From Palsa-504 sp963795795 (lineage in GTDB: Bacteria; Actinomycetota; Actinomycetes; Streptosporangiales; Streptosporangiaceae), in NCBI GenBank assembly GCA_963795795.1, contig CAWCJS010000034.1, positions 1 to 64,000 on the forward strand: 64,000 nucleotides of DNA, given 5' to 3'. Both the position numbers and the translations under genes were made by a program. How positions within the stretch are numbered: the first letter of the stretch is position 1; every line of letters starts with the position of its first letter. Of this stretch, positions 16,693 through 25,280 are shown piece by piece. Below the pieces are notes generated by a model that was given only the letters and a program-made list of their open reading frames with translations, had not been told where the DNA came from and searched no databases.

Positions 16693-16986
16693 ACACAGCA
16701 GCATTCTGTGCGCGGGCCGGGGTGCGGGTTCAGGCCGCACGGCGAACGTAGGTCGGGGACCCAGCGGCCGATGGAGGGAAACTCGCCAACCGTCCCCGAC
16801 GCACGGCCTATTCGGATCCGGCCCGTATTTCGTGATGGTCTCGGCCCCGTCTGGCCGGTCGCGGCCGCCCCGGCTCGTTTCTATGCGTACCACCAGGGCC
16901 TGCACGCTGCCACGCTTCCCATGATCCGCCTCGGGCCGAACTGGGGCAACGGAGCCTGCGCTGGTAGCCGTCCGTACACTGCAGAG
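16693..16986. other. Intergenic region before the DinB-like gene
   Basis: About 290 bases with no convincing gene or domain. An open frame runs through it in phase with the DinB-like gene, but the first residues have no family similarity and no ribosome-binding site. The region probably holds the DinB-like gene promoter; no clear -35/-10 pair was picked out. Confidence 0.4.
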
Positions 16987-17559
16987 GTGGCACGTCGCGA
17001 TGCCGAGCGGGCCAGGATCATGGCTCAGCGAGAGAAGCTGAAGGCGACAGACCCGCAGGGCCTGGCCGAGGCCTGGACGATGGTCGAAGACCTCTGGAGC
17101 GCAACCGTCACCCGAGCCAGGGAACTGCCCGAGCCTGTTCTCCACGAACAGGTCAACGGCGAGTGGAGCTTCGTGCAGACGCAACGCCACCTCGTGCTGG
17201 CCACCGATTGCTGGCTACGGCGGATGGTGAAAGGGATCGCGCACCCGTACCACCCGTGGGGGCTGGGCGGCTCGTGGCTCACTAGTCCCCGCCGTTGGGG
17301 CATCGACCCGGACGCCGACCCGTCGCTCGACCAGGTGCTCACGGTGCGGCGGGAGCGCATGGACGAGGTACGCGACGCGATCGCTGGCGCGACGGCGGAA
17401 GAACTGGAGCGAACCTGCGTCCCGCCGGCCAGCCCCGGCCACCCGCGGAAAGAGCACACCGTGCTGCAGTGCCTGCACGTGGTCCTCAAGGAGGAGTGGC
17501 AGCACCACCGGTACGCCGTCCGGGACCTCGCGGTGCTCGAGATGCGGCGCTCACCCTGA
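16987..17559 (+). CDS. DinB-superfamily protein
   Basis: 190 residues from GTG 16987, preferred because family similarity begins at residue 1 of this frame (VARRDAERARIMAQREKLKA). It is a DinB/MDMPI-like four-helix bundle: LAEAWTMVEDLWSATVTRAR, NGEWSFVQTQRHLVLATDCW with a first His ligand, a later pair around CLHVVLKEEWQHHRYAVRDL supplying the other histidines, and an internal ELERTCVPP motif. Such proteins bind a divalent metal through three histidines; many are thiol-transferases (mycothiol- or bacillithiol-dependent). The exact reaction is unknown. It ends 24 bases before a bidirectional hairpin shared with phasin-like gene 2. Confidence 0.75.
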   Translation: MARRDAERARIMAQREKLKATDPQGLAEAWTMVEDLWSATVTRARELPEPVLHEQVNGEWSFVQTQRHLVLATDCWLRRMVKGIAHPYHPWGLGGSWLTSPRRWGIDPDADPSLDQVLTVRRERMDEVRDAIAGATAEELERTCVPPASPGHPRKEHTVLQCLHVVLKEEWQHHRYAVRDLAVLEMRRSP

Positions 17560-17582
17560 GGCGGAACGACCCGCACACGATG

Positions 17583-17616
17583 ACGCGGCAGCACCAGGCT
17601 TACGGTGCTGCCGCGT
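17583..17616. terminator. Bidirectional terminator hairpin
   Basis: A perfect 13-bp inverted repeat, acgcggcagcacc and ggtgctgccgcgt, with an 8-base loop, between the convergent DinB-like gene (+) and phasin-like gene 2 (-). It is nearly identical in sequence to the hairpin at 14076-14113 at the other end of the locus, which marks a duplicated phasin transcription unit. Confidence 0.75.
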
Positions 17617-17632
17617 GCGGTGGGGCGAGGGC

Positions 17633-17959
17633 TTACTTGTCCCCGGCCTCTTCGGACTTGTCCTTGCTCACGCCCGGCAGGGCGGCGGTCGCCTTCAGGA
17701 CTTCCTCGGCGAACTTCCGCTGGCTGTGGAGCAGCTGCTCGGCGAAGTCGTAGGCGCTGGCCACGACCTCCTCGGGCTTGGGCAGCTTGTCGGCGAGCGG
17801 CACGTGCACGCTCGGGAGCTTCGGGGTGATGGACTGAACGGTCTCGACCCAGGTCTTGATCGCCTCGACGACGGTCTCCTGGCTCTTGCGGATGGTCTTC
17901 AGGAACTCTTCCTGCAGGTCTTGCGCGGGATTGCTGGCCATGATCTGTTGCCTCCTCAT
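17633..17959 (-). CDS. Phasin-like granule/surface-associated protein, copy 2
   Basis: 108 residues from ATG 17959 behind gaggaggcaacagatc. It has the same layout as copy 1: MASNPAQDLQEEFLKTIRKS, QETVVEAIKTWVETVQSITP, a proline loop (KLPSVHVPLADKLPKPEEVV) and a second helix SAYDFAEQLLHSQRKFAEEV. The tail is charged (VSKDKSEEAGDK). Promoter, ribosome-binding site and terminator hairpin all resemble those of copy 1, so whole units were duplicated and then diverged. The product is probably abundant and granule-associated, judging by the strong promoter; this is inference. Confidence 0.65.
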   Translation of the reverse strand: MRRQQIMASNPAQDLQEEFLKTIRKSQETVVEAIKTWVETVQSITPKLPSVHVPLADKLPKPEEVVASAYDFAEQLLHSQRKFAEEVLKATAALPGVSKDKSEEAGDK

Positions 17960-17973
17960 CGGCTTCGTTGCTA

Positions 17974-18003
17974 ACTATATCAAGCATAAGATTGGGATGT
18001 CAA
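17974..18003 (-). promoter_or_regulatory. Phasin-like gene 2 promoter
   Basis: TTGACA -35 (18003-17998) and TATAGT -10 (17979-17974) on the minus strand, 18 bases apart. The context (GCTTGACATC and ATGCTTGATATAGTTAGC) matches the copy 1 promoter apart from a two-base insertion. Only one arm of the 23-base palindrome of copy 1 is kept, so the two genes may be regulated differently. Confidence 0.65.
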
Positions 18004-18137
18004 GCGGGCGTGGTGGGGCGGGAATGGGTGGCGCGGGCCGGGACGTTGGGCGCGGGCGGGTGTTGGCGGGAGGTGGGGGCGAGCTCAGCCGGGGCGGTGC
18101 GGGCGGCGGAATCGGCCGGGTGTTGAGTAGGAGGGTG

Positions 18138-19529
18138 ATGTCCCTGCCGTTGCTTAGTCTGGCCGGCGTCACCCGGGCCGCGACAGCGCCGCCGGTCGAT
18201 CAGCACTACCTATTCGAGGCGCGCCAGATGCAGGCGCTCTCGCTGTCGGTGCACATCCCGCTGGTCTGCTTCGGCATCGCGTTCCCGGCCCTGGTCCTGT
18301 TCGCGGAGTGGCGCTACCTGCGGACCGGCGACCCGGTGTACCGGACGCTGGCCCAGCGCTGGTCTAAGGTCATGCTGGCGCTGTTCGCCGTGGGCGTGGT
18401 CACGGGGACGATCCTGTCCTTCGAGCTCGGGCTGCTGTGGCCGGTCTGGATGCAGGACTTCGGCAACGTCTTCGGGCTCGGCTTCACCCTCGAGGGGTTC
18501 TCGTTCTTCGTCGAGGCCATCTTCATCGGGATCTACGTCTACGGCTGGGACCGGCTCAGCCCCCGGCTGCACTTCGCCTCCGGGCTGCCGATCGCGGTGG
18601 CCGGCGTGACCGGATCGATGTTCGTCATCTCGGTCAACGCCTGGATGAACCACCCGGCCGGGTTCACCCTCGCGGGCGGCCGCGCCGTCGACGCGCACCC
18701 GTGGTCCGCGCTGTTCGCGAACCCGTACTTCTGGAGCGAGTACGTCCACATGTACTTCGCGGGGTACATCGTGTGCGGCTTCCTGGTGGCCGGGGCGTAC
18801 GCGTGGGGCTTCCTGCGCGGGCGCCGGGGCCGGTACGAGCGGGCGGCGCTCGGCATCTCGCTGTCGGCCGCGGCCGTCGCCTCCCCCCTGCAGATCGTGA
18901 TCGGCGACTGGGCGGCCCGGGACGTGGCGCAGTACCAGCCGGTCAAGCTGGCCGCGATGGAAGGGCTGGCCACCACCACCCGGGGCGCGGCCGAGCACCT
19001 GCTCGGCTGGTACAACGGGCACGCCGTGGTCTACGGGATCGAGATCCCGCGCCTCCTGGCGCTGCTCGCCTTCCACAACCCGAACGCCGTCGTCAAAGGC
19101 CTCGACATCGTCCCCCTGGCCGACCAGCCGCCGGTCAACGTGGTCCGGTTCGCTTTCCAGACCATGGTCGGTATCGGCACCCTGCTCGGCCTGCTCGGGC
19201 TGATCTACCTGTTCATCAGGCTCCGCCGGCAACGCCTGCCGGAGGCCCGGTGGTTCTACTGGGCGGTGGTGCTGGCGGGCCCGGCCTCCGTGGTCGCGCT
19301 CATCGCCGGGTGGATCACCACCGAGGTCGGCCGGCAGCCGTGGATCGTCTACGACGTCATGCGCGTAAACGCGGCCGTCACCGGGGCGCACGAGATCCCG
19401 GTCGGCTACGGCACCCTCGGCGTCGTCTACCTCGGCCTGGCGGGCGCGGTGTTCTGGCTGCTCCGCCGGTTCAGCCGGGTGCCGCTGCCCACCGGGGACC
19501 ACCCGCCGGGAGCCCGCGATGCTGGCTGA
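18138..19529 (+). CDS. cydA: Cytochrome bd-type quinol oxidase subunit I
   Basis: 463 residues from ATG 18138, behind taggaggg. A haem-copper-independent terminal oxidase of the membrane, reducing O2 with quinol electrons. The family landmarks are visible: FEARQMQALSLSVHIPLVCF (haem b595-side His), GLGFTLEGFSFFVEAIFIGI, VNAWMNHPAGF, GLATTTRGAAEHLLGWYNGH, and GRQPWIVYDVMRVN, the signature with the haem b558 Met. The quinol-binding Q loop is short, as in the cyanide-insensitive (CIO) class. cydB overlaps its end (ATG at 19519). No cydDC genes follow. Confidence 0.93.
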   Translation: MSLPLLSLAGVTRAATAPPVDQHYLFEARQMQALSLSVHIPLVCFGIAFPALVLFAEWRYLRTGDPVYRTLAQRWSKVMLALFAVGVVTGTILSFELGLLWPVWMQDFGNVFGLGFTLEGFSFFVEAIFIGIYVYGWDRLSPRLHFASGLPIAVAGVTGSMFVISVNAWMNHPAGFTLAGGRAVDAHPWSALFANPYFWSEYVHMYFAGYIVCGFLVAGAYAWGFLRGRRGRYERAALGISLSAAAVASPLQIVIGDWAARDVAQYQPVKLAAMEGLATTTRGAAEHLLGWYNGHAVVYGIEIPRLLALLAFHNPNAVVKGLDIVPLADQPPVNVVRFAFQTMVGIGTLLGLLGLIYLFIRLRRQRLPEARWFYWAVVLAGPASVVALIAGWITTEVGRQPWIVYDVMRVNAAVTGAHEIPVGYGTLGVVYLGLAGAVFWLLRRFSRVPLPTGDHPPGARDAG

Positions 19530-20863
19530 CGTCCCGATGGTGTTCATCCTGGTCGGGATCACCGCCTACACCGTCCTGTCCGGCGCGGACTTCGGCGCGG
19601 GTCTGTGGACGCTGATCCCGGGCGGCGGGCAGGCGGACGCGGCCACCACCCGCGACCACACGCGGCACGCCATCGGGCCGGTCTGGGAGGCCAACCACGT
19701 ATGGCTGATCTTCGTGCTGACCGTGGCCTGGACGTGCTACCCGGTGGCGTTCGGCTCCATCGTGTCCACGCTGTCGATCCCGCTGTTCATCGCCGCGGTC
19801 GGGATCATCTTCCGCGGGACCACGTACGCGCTGCGCAGCCAGCTCGACCGCGGTCGAGGGCCGCGGCGTCCGGGCCGTGGAGAACGTGTTCGCGCTGTCG
19901 TCGGTGCTCACGCCGTTCGCGCTGGCCACGGTCATCGGCGCGATCGCGACCGGGCGGGTGCCGGTTGGCAACGCGCGCGGCGACCTCGTGACCTCCTGGT
20001 TGAACCCGGTCTCGATCATGGCCGGCGTGCTCGCCGTAGCCTTCTCCGGGTACCTCGCCGCCGTCTACCTGGCCGCCGACGCCCGTCGTTTGGCCGAACG
20101 ATCTCTGGTGCGAGATTTCCGTATCCGCGGGTTGGCCGCGGGTGTCGTGGCCGGCGCGCTGGCGCTGGCGGGCCTGTTCGTCGTCCGGGCGCAGGCCCGC
20201 CCGCTCTGGCACGGGCTCACCTCCGGGGCCGGGCTGGCCCTGGTGTGCGTCTGCGCCCTGGCGGGCGTGCTGACGCTGATCCTGGTGTGGCGCGACCGCT
20301 TCGGGCCGGCCCGGGCGTCGGCCGCGCTCGCGGTCGCGGCGGTCATCGCGGGCTGGGCCGCCGCCCAGGAGCCGCGGCTGCTGCCCGGCCTGACCGTGAG
20401 CCAGGCCGCGGCGGGCCGGGCGACGCTGATCGCCACGATCATCGGCGTCGCCGCCGGCGCGGTCGTCCTGGTTCCGTCGCTGACCCTGCTGTACACGCTG
20501 GTCCTGCGCGGCCGCCTGGAGGGAGGTCCCGGCGGGGAGGCACCGACCGCGGCGGGGGCGACCGTGGCGGGCCGGGGACGGCCGGGGGTCTTGCGGGCGG
20601 GGGTCCCGCGGGCGGGGGTGCCGCGGGCGGGGGTGCCGCAGGCGGGGGTGCCGCAGGCGGGGGTCCCGCAGGCAGAGGTGCCGCGGACGGGGGTGCCGCG
20701 GGCGGCGCTGGCGGGGGGATTCGCGGCGGTGACCCTGGTGGCCGGGGCGGGCTTGATGATCTTCGCCGCCCCCGGCTGGGCGCTCGCGCTCGGCGTGCTG
20801 CTGCTCGTGGCCTGCGCCGTCACGGTCTTCGCCATGGCCGCCAGCCCGCCCGAGCGATCATGA
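19519..20863 (+). CDS. cydB: Cytochrome bd-type quinol oxidase subunit II, one frameshift
   Basis: Starts at ATG 19519, overlapping cydA by 11 bases. The first part, VPMVFILVGITAYTVLSGAD FGAGLW and AIGPVWEANHVWLIFVLTVA, matches the CydB N-terminus. Near 19853 the frame moves by one base (after YALRSQLDRG) into the rest: ENVFALSSVLTPFALATVIG, DLVTSWLNPVSIMAGVLAVA and ADARRLAERSLVRDFRIRGL. The cytoplasmic segment carries a 5-residue repeat (20585-20704) before the last span. Either a real mutation or a sequencing error accounts for the shift; the downstream half is otherwise intact, so error is more likely. Confidence 0.88.
20585..20704 (+). repeat. 15-bp minisatellite in cydB encoding GVPxA units
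   Basis: Eight in-frame copies of a 15-base unit (gggggtgccgcgggc phase variants) encode GVLRA, GVPRA (x2), GVPQA (x3, the last with Glu starting the next unit), EVPRT and GVPRA. They sit in the loop before the last membrane span, an insertion that other CydB proteins lack. Copy number would change only loop length. Confidence 0.8.
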
Positions 20864-20984
20864 GACCTGGTCGCGACCGGATCGAGATATACCTTTCCTA
20901 GGGCTTCGTGCTACCCGGAGGTATGTTCGGGGTATCTGACGGCTAGCGGGGCGCGTTGCCTCGGATCACGTAGGAGGGGCGACG

Positions 20985-21710
20985 ATGCGACGCCTGTGGA
21001 TGGCTGCTTTGGTTGTGCCCGTACTGGCGCTGGCGGCGCCGACGGCGGCCTTCGCCACATCGTCCGGGCACGCGGCGCGGGCTCACCACACGGTGGCGAC
21101 CGGGCGCGTGCTGCGGGCGGGTATGCACGGGCTGTCGACCAGGCAACTGCAGCGAAAGCTGGCCGCGCTCGACTACTACCCGGGGCCGATCAACGGGCAG
21201 TTCGGCATCGACACCCTCGAGGCGGTCTGGGCGTTCGAGGAGGTGCAGGGTCTGCCGGGTCAGGACACCGTGAGCTCCGCGTTCGAGCAGGCGCTGAACA
21301 ACCCGCGGGCGCCCAAGGTCCTCGACGCGGCGGCCGGGCCCAACCGGATCGAGGTCAACCTGTCGACCGAGGTCCTGGTCCTGTACCGCAACAACCAGAT
21401 CCAGCTGATCAGCCACGTCTCGAGCGGCGGGCACTACTACTTCTGCTCCCCCGGCGGCGGCTGCGGTTACGCCATCACGCCGACCGGCAACTTCACGACC
21501 GGTGAGTTCCTGCCCGGCTGGGTCGTCGTGCCGCTCGGCGAGATGTACAACCCGGTGTTCTTCATCGGCACCGCATACGCCATCCACGGCGACACGGAGG
21601 TACCGCTGGCGCCGGTCTCGCACGGCTGCATCCGGATCCCGATGGACATCGCGGCGTTCTTCCACACGCTGGTGAAGGTCCCCGGCGAGCCGGTCATCGT
21701 CCGGAACTGA
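20985..21710 (+). CDS. L,D-transpeptidase with peptidoglycan-binding domain
   Basis: 241 residues from ATG 20985, behind taggaggggcgacg. Signal peptide MRRLWMAALVVPVLALAAPT, cut near FATS. A PG_binding_1 domain (LRAGMHGLSTRQLQRKLAAL, GQFGIDTLEAVWAFEEVQGL) precedes a YkuD domain with FIGTAYAIHGDTEVPLAPVS and HGCIRIPMDIAAFFHTLVKV; the catalytic Cys is in SHGCIR. The enzyme forms 3-3 cross-links in peptidoglycan (or attaches proteins) outside the membrane and resists most penicillins. The cysteine-containing insert FCSPGGGCGYAITPTGNF is typical of this subgroup. Monocistronic. Confidence 0.9.
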   Translation: MRRLWMAALVVPVLALAAPTAAFATSSGHAARAHHTVATGRVLRAGMHGLSTRQLQRKLAALDYYPGPINGQFGIDTLEAVWAFEEVQGLPGQDTVSSAFEQALNNPRAPKVLDAAAGPNRIEVNLSTEVLVLYRNNQIQLISHVSSGGHYYFCSPGGGCGYAITPTGNFTTGEFLPGWVVVPLGEMYNPVFFIGTAYAIHGDTEVPLAPVSHGCIRIPMDIAAFFHTLVKVPGEPVIVRN

Positions 21711-21783
21711 GCGGCCGCGCGGCGGCTTGCCCGACGCGCGCGCTCCGGCCAGCACTGAGCGGCCGGCGCCGGGTTACCTGGCG

Positions 21784-22671
21784 TTACTTGGCGGGCTCCG
21801 GGGCGGCCTGGGCGGCGGCCTGGGAGCTCTGGATCTCGGCCAGCGAGCGGGAGAGCTCGAAGCAGCCGAAGCCGACCGCGAGGACCGCGGCGATCTCGGC
21901 GACGAGCAGCCAGCCACCGGTCTGCACGGTCTCGCCGTAGACCGTCACGCCGTAGGACGCGCTGATCAGCGCGTCGCCCAGGGTAAGCGGCGGCTGGACG
22001 GCGACCAGCGAGCCGGCTTGCAGGGCGTTCTGCAGCAGGAACAGGGCGCCGACCCCGGCGGCGGCGGTCGCGTACAGCTGCCAGGAGCTGAAGAACGGCA
22101 CGACCCCCCGGGACAGCGCCGCCATCGCGCTCTTCAGCAGCGTGGCGGTCAGCGCGTAACCGCAGGCCGCCGCCAGCCCGAGCGCCGCCGCCCGCGCGTT
22201 GCCGCGGGCCCGGACGCCCGCGGCGATCAGGACCGCCTCAAAGCACCCGGTGACGATCAGCGCGGTAATCCACACCCGCGTGGTCGCGTGCGCCGTCCCC
22301 CCGGACGGCGCGGCGGCCGCCAGCCCGGCGCCGAGGCTGACCGTGACCAGGCCCACGGACAGCCAGGTCCGCCGCGGCAGCCTGCGCCGCATCAGCCTGC
22401 TGGCTACCAGCAGGGAGAACGGCAGCTCGATGATGAAGATGGGCTGCACCAGCGCCACCGGGCCGGTGGCGAGCGCGACGGCCTGGGACACCGCGGCGCA
22501 GATGACCATCCCGATCCCGGCCAGCCACACCTTGCGCCTGATCAGGTAGGTGAACAGCGACAGGCGCAGCGCGGACGCGGGGGGCGCACTCGCGGCGGCG
22601 ATCCGCTGCAGGACGGACGCCGTACCGTTGCACAAGGCCGTCAGCAGCGCAAACAGAACCGACACCACCAC
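21784..22671 (-). CDS. DMT-superfamily (EamA/NIPA-like) permease
   Basis: 295 residues from about ATG 22671 (MVVSVLFALLTALCNGTASV). About nine or ten membrane spans alternate with short loops: VWLAGIGMVICAAVSQAVAL, VQPIFIIELPFSLLVASRLM, WITALIVTGCFEAVLIAAGV and WLLVAEIAAVLAVGFGCFEL. The layout, with paired EamA-like halves and a conserved early LCNGTASVLQ, fits the drug/metabolite transporter family including the NIPA-type magnesium transporters. Substrate unknown. A short GntR-type gene lies 15 bases upstream and probably regulates it. Confidence 0.75.
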   Translation of the reverse strand: MVVSVLFALLTALCNGTASVLQRIAAASAPPASALRLSLFTYLIRRKVWLAGIGMVICAAVSQAVALATGPVALVQPIFIIELPFSLLVASRLMRRRLPRRTWLSVGLVTVSLGAGLAAAAPSGGTAHATTRVWITALIVTGCFEAVLIAAGVRARGNARAAALGLAAACGYALTATLLKSAMAALSRGVVPFFSSWQLYATAAAGVGALFLLQNALQAGSLVAVQPPLTLGDALISASYGVTVYGETVQTGGWLLVAEIAAVLAVGFGCFELSRSLAEIQSSQAAAQAAPEPAK

Positions 22672-22686
22672 GGCATCCTACGGGGT

Positions 22687-22935
22687 TCAGCGGCCGCGGT
22701 GCCCCACATAACTGCCGCGCTTGGGGACGGTGAAGATCAGCTCGGCGTCGCGGAGCAGGCGGAGCGCGTGCAGGACAGTGTCGCGGCCGACCCCGAACTC
22801 GACCTGGAGCGCCTTGACCGACGGCAGCGGTCCTGAAGGCCAGTGCCCGGCGGTGATCCGACGGCTCAGGATGCTCGCGAGCTGCCGATACGCAGGCTCG
22901 GGCAAATCATGCTTAACCATGTCAAGCTCGGCCAC
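22687..22935 (-). CDS. Short GntR-type winged-helix regulator
   Basis: 82 residues, only the DNA-binding domain of a GntR-family regulator: PAYRQLASILSRRITAGHWP, LPSVKALQVEFGVGRDTVLH, ALRLLRDAELIFTVPKRGSY. There is no effector domain, so it may sense through partners or act as a simple repressor (the short YtrA-like class is similar but longer). Encoded 15 bases upstream of the permease gene, and its start (22935) faces an upstream region rich in gatctgatctggtctgat-type repeats (22978-22999). Regulation of the transporter is inferred from the pairing. Confidence 0.75.
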   Translation of the reverse strand: MAELDMVKHDLPEPAYRQLASILSRRITAGHWPSGPLPSVKALQVEFGVGRDTVLHALRLLRDAELIFTVPKRGSYVGHRGR

Positions 22936-23159
22936 GAGAATACCGTAGCAGACCTCATAAGATCACGTCATACATCTGGACTGATCTGATCTGGTCTGAT
23001 AGCGTGATCATGGTTCCCAGAGGGGGGACGACAGCGCCGGTATCCGCTCCCACTCCCAGGTACCGGCGCTGTTCGATTTCCCGGATAGGCCCCCTCGCCC
23101 CGCGGGGGTGGCCCGATAATTCGGGGGCCGTACTGCTCACCGGATGCGACCATGGAGCG

Positions 23160-23855
23160 GTGAGCTGGGACGAGGGTTTCGCGGACCGGTACGACGAATG
23201 GTCGGCGCCGATGACCGCCGACGTCGGGTTCTACGTCGATCTCGCTGCGGCAGCCGACGGACCGCTGGTGGAGCTGGCGGTCGGCAGCGGGCGGGTCGCG
23301 ATCCCGGTGGCGCGGGCGACCGGGCGGCGGGTAACCGGGATCGACTCCTCGCCGGCGATGCTCGCGCAAGCCCGCGAGCGGGCGGCCGCGGCGGGCGTAG
23401 ACCTCGACCTGCGCCAGCAGGACATGCGCGACTTCGCGGTGGCAGAGCCCGCCGGGCTGATCTACTGCCCGTTCCGCGCGCTGCTGCACCTGCCGGGTTG
23501 GGCCGACCGGAGGCGGGCGTTCGAGCGGGTGGCCGCCTGCTTGCGCCCTGACGGGCGGTTCGCGTGGAACGCATTCGCCTTCGACCACCAGATCGCGGCC
23601 CAGGCCGACGGGACGCACCGGGACGAGCCCGTCCCGCACCGGCTGCGCTACGCCGTGGGCGACAACCGCGTCGACATCACGCTCGACGGTGCGGGGACGA
23701 GCAGCCTGTGGTGGGCGACTAAGAACGAGTGGCTCGGGCTCATCGACGTCGCCGGGCTCGAGGTGGAGGCGCTCTACGGCGGGTTCGCGCGCGAGCCGTT
23801 CACCGAGGACAGCCGGGAGTACGTGTTCGTCACCCGGCTCACGTCCGCGGGCTGA
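23160..23855 (+). CDS. Class I SAM-dependent methyltransferase
   Basis: 231 residues from GTG 23160, where family similarity starts (VSWDEGFADRYDEWSAPMTA). Motif I is VELAVGSGRVAIPVARATGR, followed by GIDSSPAMLAQARERAAAAG (acidic residue binding the SAM ribose) and LRQQDMRDFAV. A later block, ALLHLPGWADRRRAFERVAA and CLRPDGRFAWNAFAFDH, is typical of ubiE/bioC-like methyltransferases. The substrate is unknown. It points toward the AhpD-like gene, with only seven bases between the convergent stops. Confidence 0.8.
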   Translation: MSWDEGFADRYDEWSAPMTADVGFYVDLAAAADGPLVELAVGSGRVAIPVARATGRRVTGIDSSPAMLAQARERAAAAGVDLDLRQQDMRDFAVAEPAGLIYCPFRALLHLPGWADRRRAFERVAACLRPDGRFAWNAFAFDHQIAAQADGTHRDEPVPHRLRYAVGDNRVDITLDGAGTSSLWWATKNEWLGLIDVAGLEVEALYGGFAREPFTEDSREYVFVTRLTSAG

Positions 23856-23862
23856 CGCGCCG

Positions 23863-24423
23863 CTACCGGCCGGGGACGCGGAAGATGCGCAGCTGCAGGG
23901 CCAGCGTGGCGTAGTAGCCGACCAGCGCCGAGAGCTCGACCAGGGCCTGCTCGCCGAGCGCGGCGACCGCGGCGGCGTACTGGGCGTCGTCCAGGTCGGC
24001 CGGCCCGACCAGGGCCCGGACCACCTCGTACGCGATCCGCTCCCGCTCGTCGGCGAACCCGGGGTCCGCGCCCACGCGGAGCGCCTCGATCTCCGGCTCG
24101 GTCAGGCCCGCCTCGCGGCCGATCGGCTCGTGCGAGGACCGCTCGTAGCCGCTGTCCTGCGACTGGGCGACGACCAGGATCGCCATCTCGCGGACCCGGG
24201 GCGTCAGGTGCGCCCGGAACCTGATGGCCGCCCCCAGCTCCTGCAGGGCGCGGCCGACCTCCGGCGCGTAGAGCATCGCGTTGAACGGGCCGGCCAGGCC
24301 GCCCGCACCGCTGGAGAGCAGCACCGCGCGCGGGCCCTGCCCGCGCGGGCCGCCGAGGATCTCCCGGTACAGGCCGACCTGCTCGGCCGTCATTTCGTCG
24401 GACGTCAGGACCGCAAGGCGCAT
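23863..24423 (-). CDS. Carboxymuconolactone decarboxylase / AhpD-like protein without CxxC
   Basis: 186 residues from ATG 24423. Helical AhpD-like fold: FNAMLYAPEVGRALQELGAA, AHLTPRVREMAILVVAQSQD, EALRVGADPGFADERERIAY and LSALVGYYATLALQLRIF. The position that normally carries the redox-active cysteine of the family (CxYExxxH) reads SGYERSSHE, so the active-site Cys is replaced by Ser and the partner Cys is missing. It is therefore not an alkylhydroperoxidase by thiol chemistry. It may be a decarboxylase-type or non-redox member. It lies directly after DUF1275 on the same strand. Confidence 0.75.
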   Translation of the reverse strand: MRLAVLTSDEMTAEQVGLYREILGGPRGQGPRAVLLSSGAGGLAGPFNAMLYAPEVGRALQELGAAIRFRAHLTPRVREMAILVVAQSQDSGYERSSHEPIGREAGLTEPEIEALRVGADPGFADERERIAYEVVRALVGPADLDDAQYAAAVAALGEQALVELSALVGYYATLALQLRIFRVPGR

Positions 24424-24430
24424 GGCACTC

Positions 24431-25165
24431 CTAAAGCGCGGATTCGGAGGTTCCGGGGGACCGGGATCGCGCCATTCCCGTAACGGCGACCGCGGCCAGG
24501 ATGACCAGCGCGACCACCAGGGGATAGACGATGCGGACGTGCAGCACGAACACCGCGCCGACCACGGCCCCGGCCAGCATCGCCGCGATGGAGATGAGCC
24601 GGCGGGCGGCCTTGGCGCCGGTCCGCCCGGCCAGCGGGCCGTCCGCGGCGATCCCCGTGATCGTCAGCGTCAGCACGGTGGTGGTCAGGTCAGGGACGGC
24701 CAGCTTGCGCGCGGTGGCGTTCTGCGCGCCCATGGCCGCCGCGAGCACGACGATCAGCGCGTACCGGACGCCGGTCTGCACCGGGTCCGCGGCCAGCGCG
24801 GTCATGGTCACCGCCTCGGCCACGATCACCGCCTGGATCGCGGCGGTGACGCCGAGGAGCAGCTCGCGGCGTCCGGCCAGGGACCGCCCCAACCGGCCCG
24901 CGACCAGCGCGCCGAGGGCGAAGCAGGCCAGCGCGACCACCGAGGCGACGATGGAGAACCCGCTGACGCCTATCAGCGCAAACGCGAGGAACACGACGTT
25001 GCCGGTCATGTTGGCGACGAACACGTGCCCGAGGACCAGGTAGCTGAACGCGTCGACCAGCCCGGTGACCGCGGTCAGCGCGACCAGCAGCGGCGGCAGC
25101 AGGCCGTCCTTACCGCTCCGCCGCGGCGCGACGGTCTCCCGGGCGTCAGCCAGGAAGACGCTCAT
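24431..25165 (-). CDS. DUF1275 (YoaK-like) membrane protein
   Basis: About 244 residues from ATG 25165 (a GTG at 25183 is also possible). Six or seven membrane spans follow the family pattern: LLVALTAVTGLVDAFSYLVL, GHVFVANMTGNVVFLAFALI (the GNxxF-like signature), FALGALVAGRLGRSLAGRRE, and DLTTTVLTLTITGIAADGPL. DUF1275 proteins are of unknown function and are sometimes near transport or phage-related genes. Its 3' end is seven bases from the AhpD-like gene start, suggesting a two-gene operon. Confidence 0.85.
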   Translation of the reverse strand: MSVFLADARETVAPRRSGKDGLLPPLLVALTAVTGLVDAFSYLVLGHVFVANMTGNVVFLAFALIGVSGFSIVASVVALACFALGALVAGRLGRSLAGRRELLLGVTAAIQAVIVAEAVTMTALAADPVQTGVRYALIVVLAAAMGAQNATARKLAVPDLTTTVLTLTITGIAADGPLAGRTGAKAARRLISIAAMLAGAVVGAVFVLHVRIVYPLVVALVILAAVAVTGMARSRSPGTSESAL

Positions 25166-25200
25166 CCACGGGTACCTGCTCACATCACCTGATCATGCAC

Positions 25201-25246
25201 CACCGCCCGTTCGGATTAAACGATCTTTTAGCCCGAACGGGCGGTG
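25201..25246 (-). terminator. Terminator of the sugar transporter operon
   Basis: A perfect 14-bp inverted repeat, caccgcccgttcgg and ccgaacgggcggtg, with an 18-base loop. It lies 35 bases beyond the last permease gene (stop at 25281) and upstream of DUF1275. On the minus strand it is not followed by a strong T run but is the most stable structure in the gap. Confidence 0.7.
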
Positions 25247-25280
25247 TGTTACGTCAGCGGAACGCCGGGCCGACCCTCCC

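Noticed and set aside
18210..19562. A 450-codon frame on the minus strand.
   Set aside because: Antisense of cydA; no start, no family similarity.
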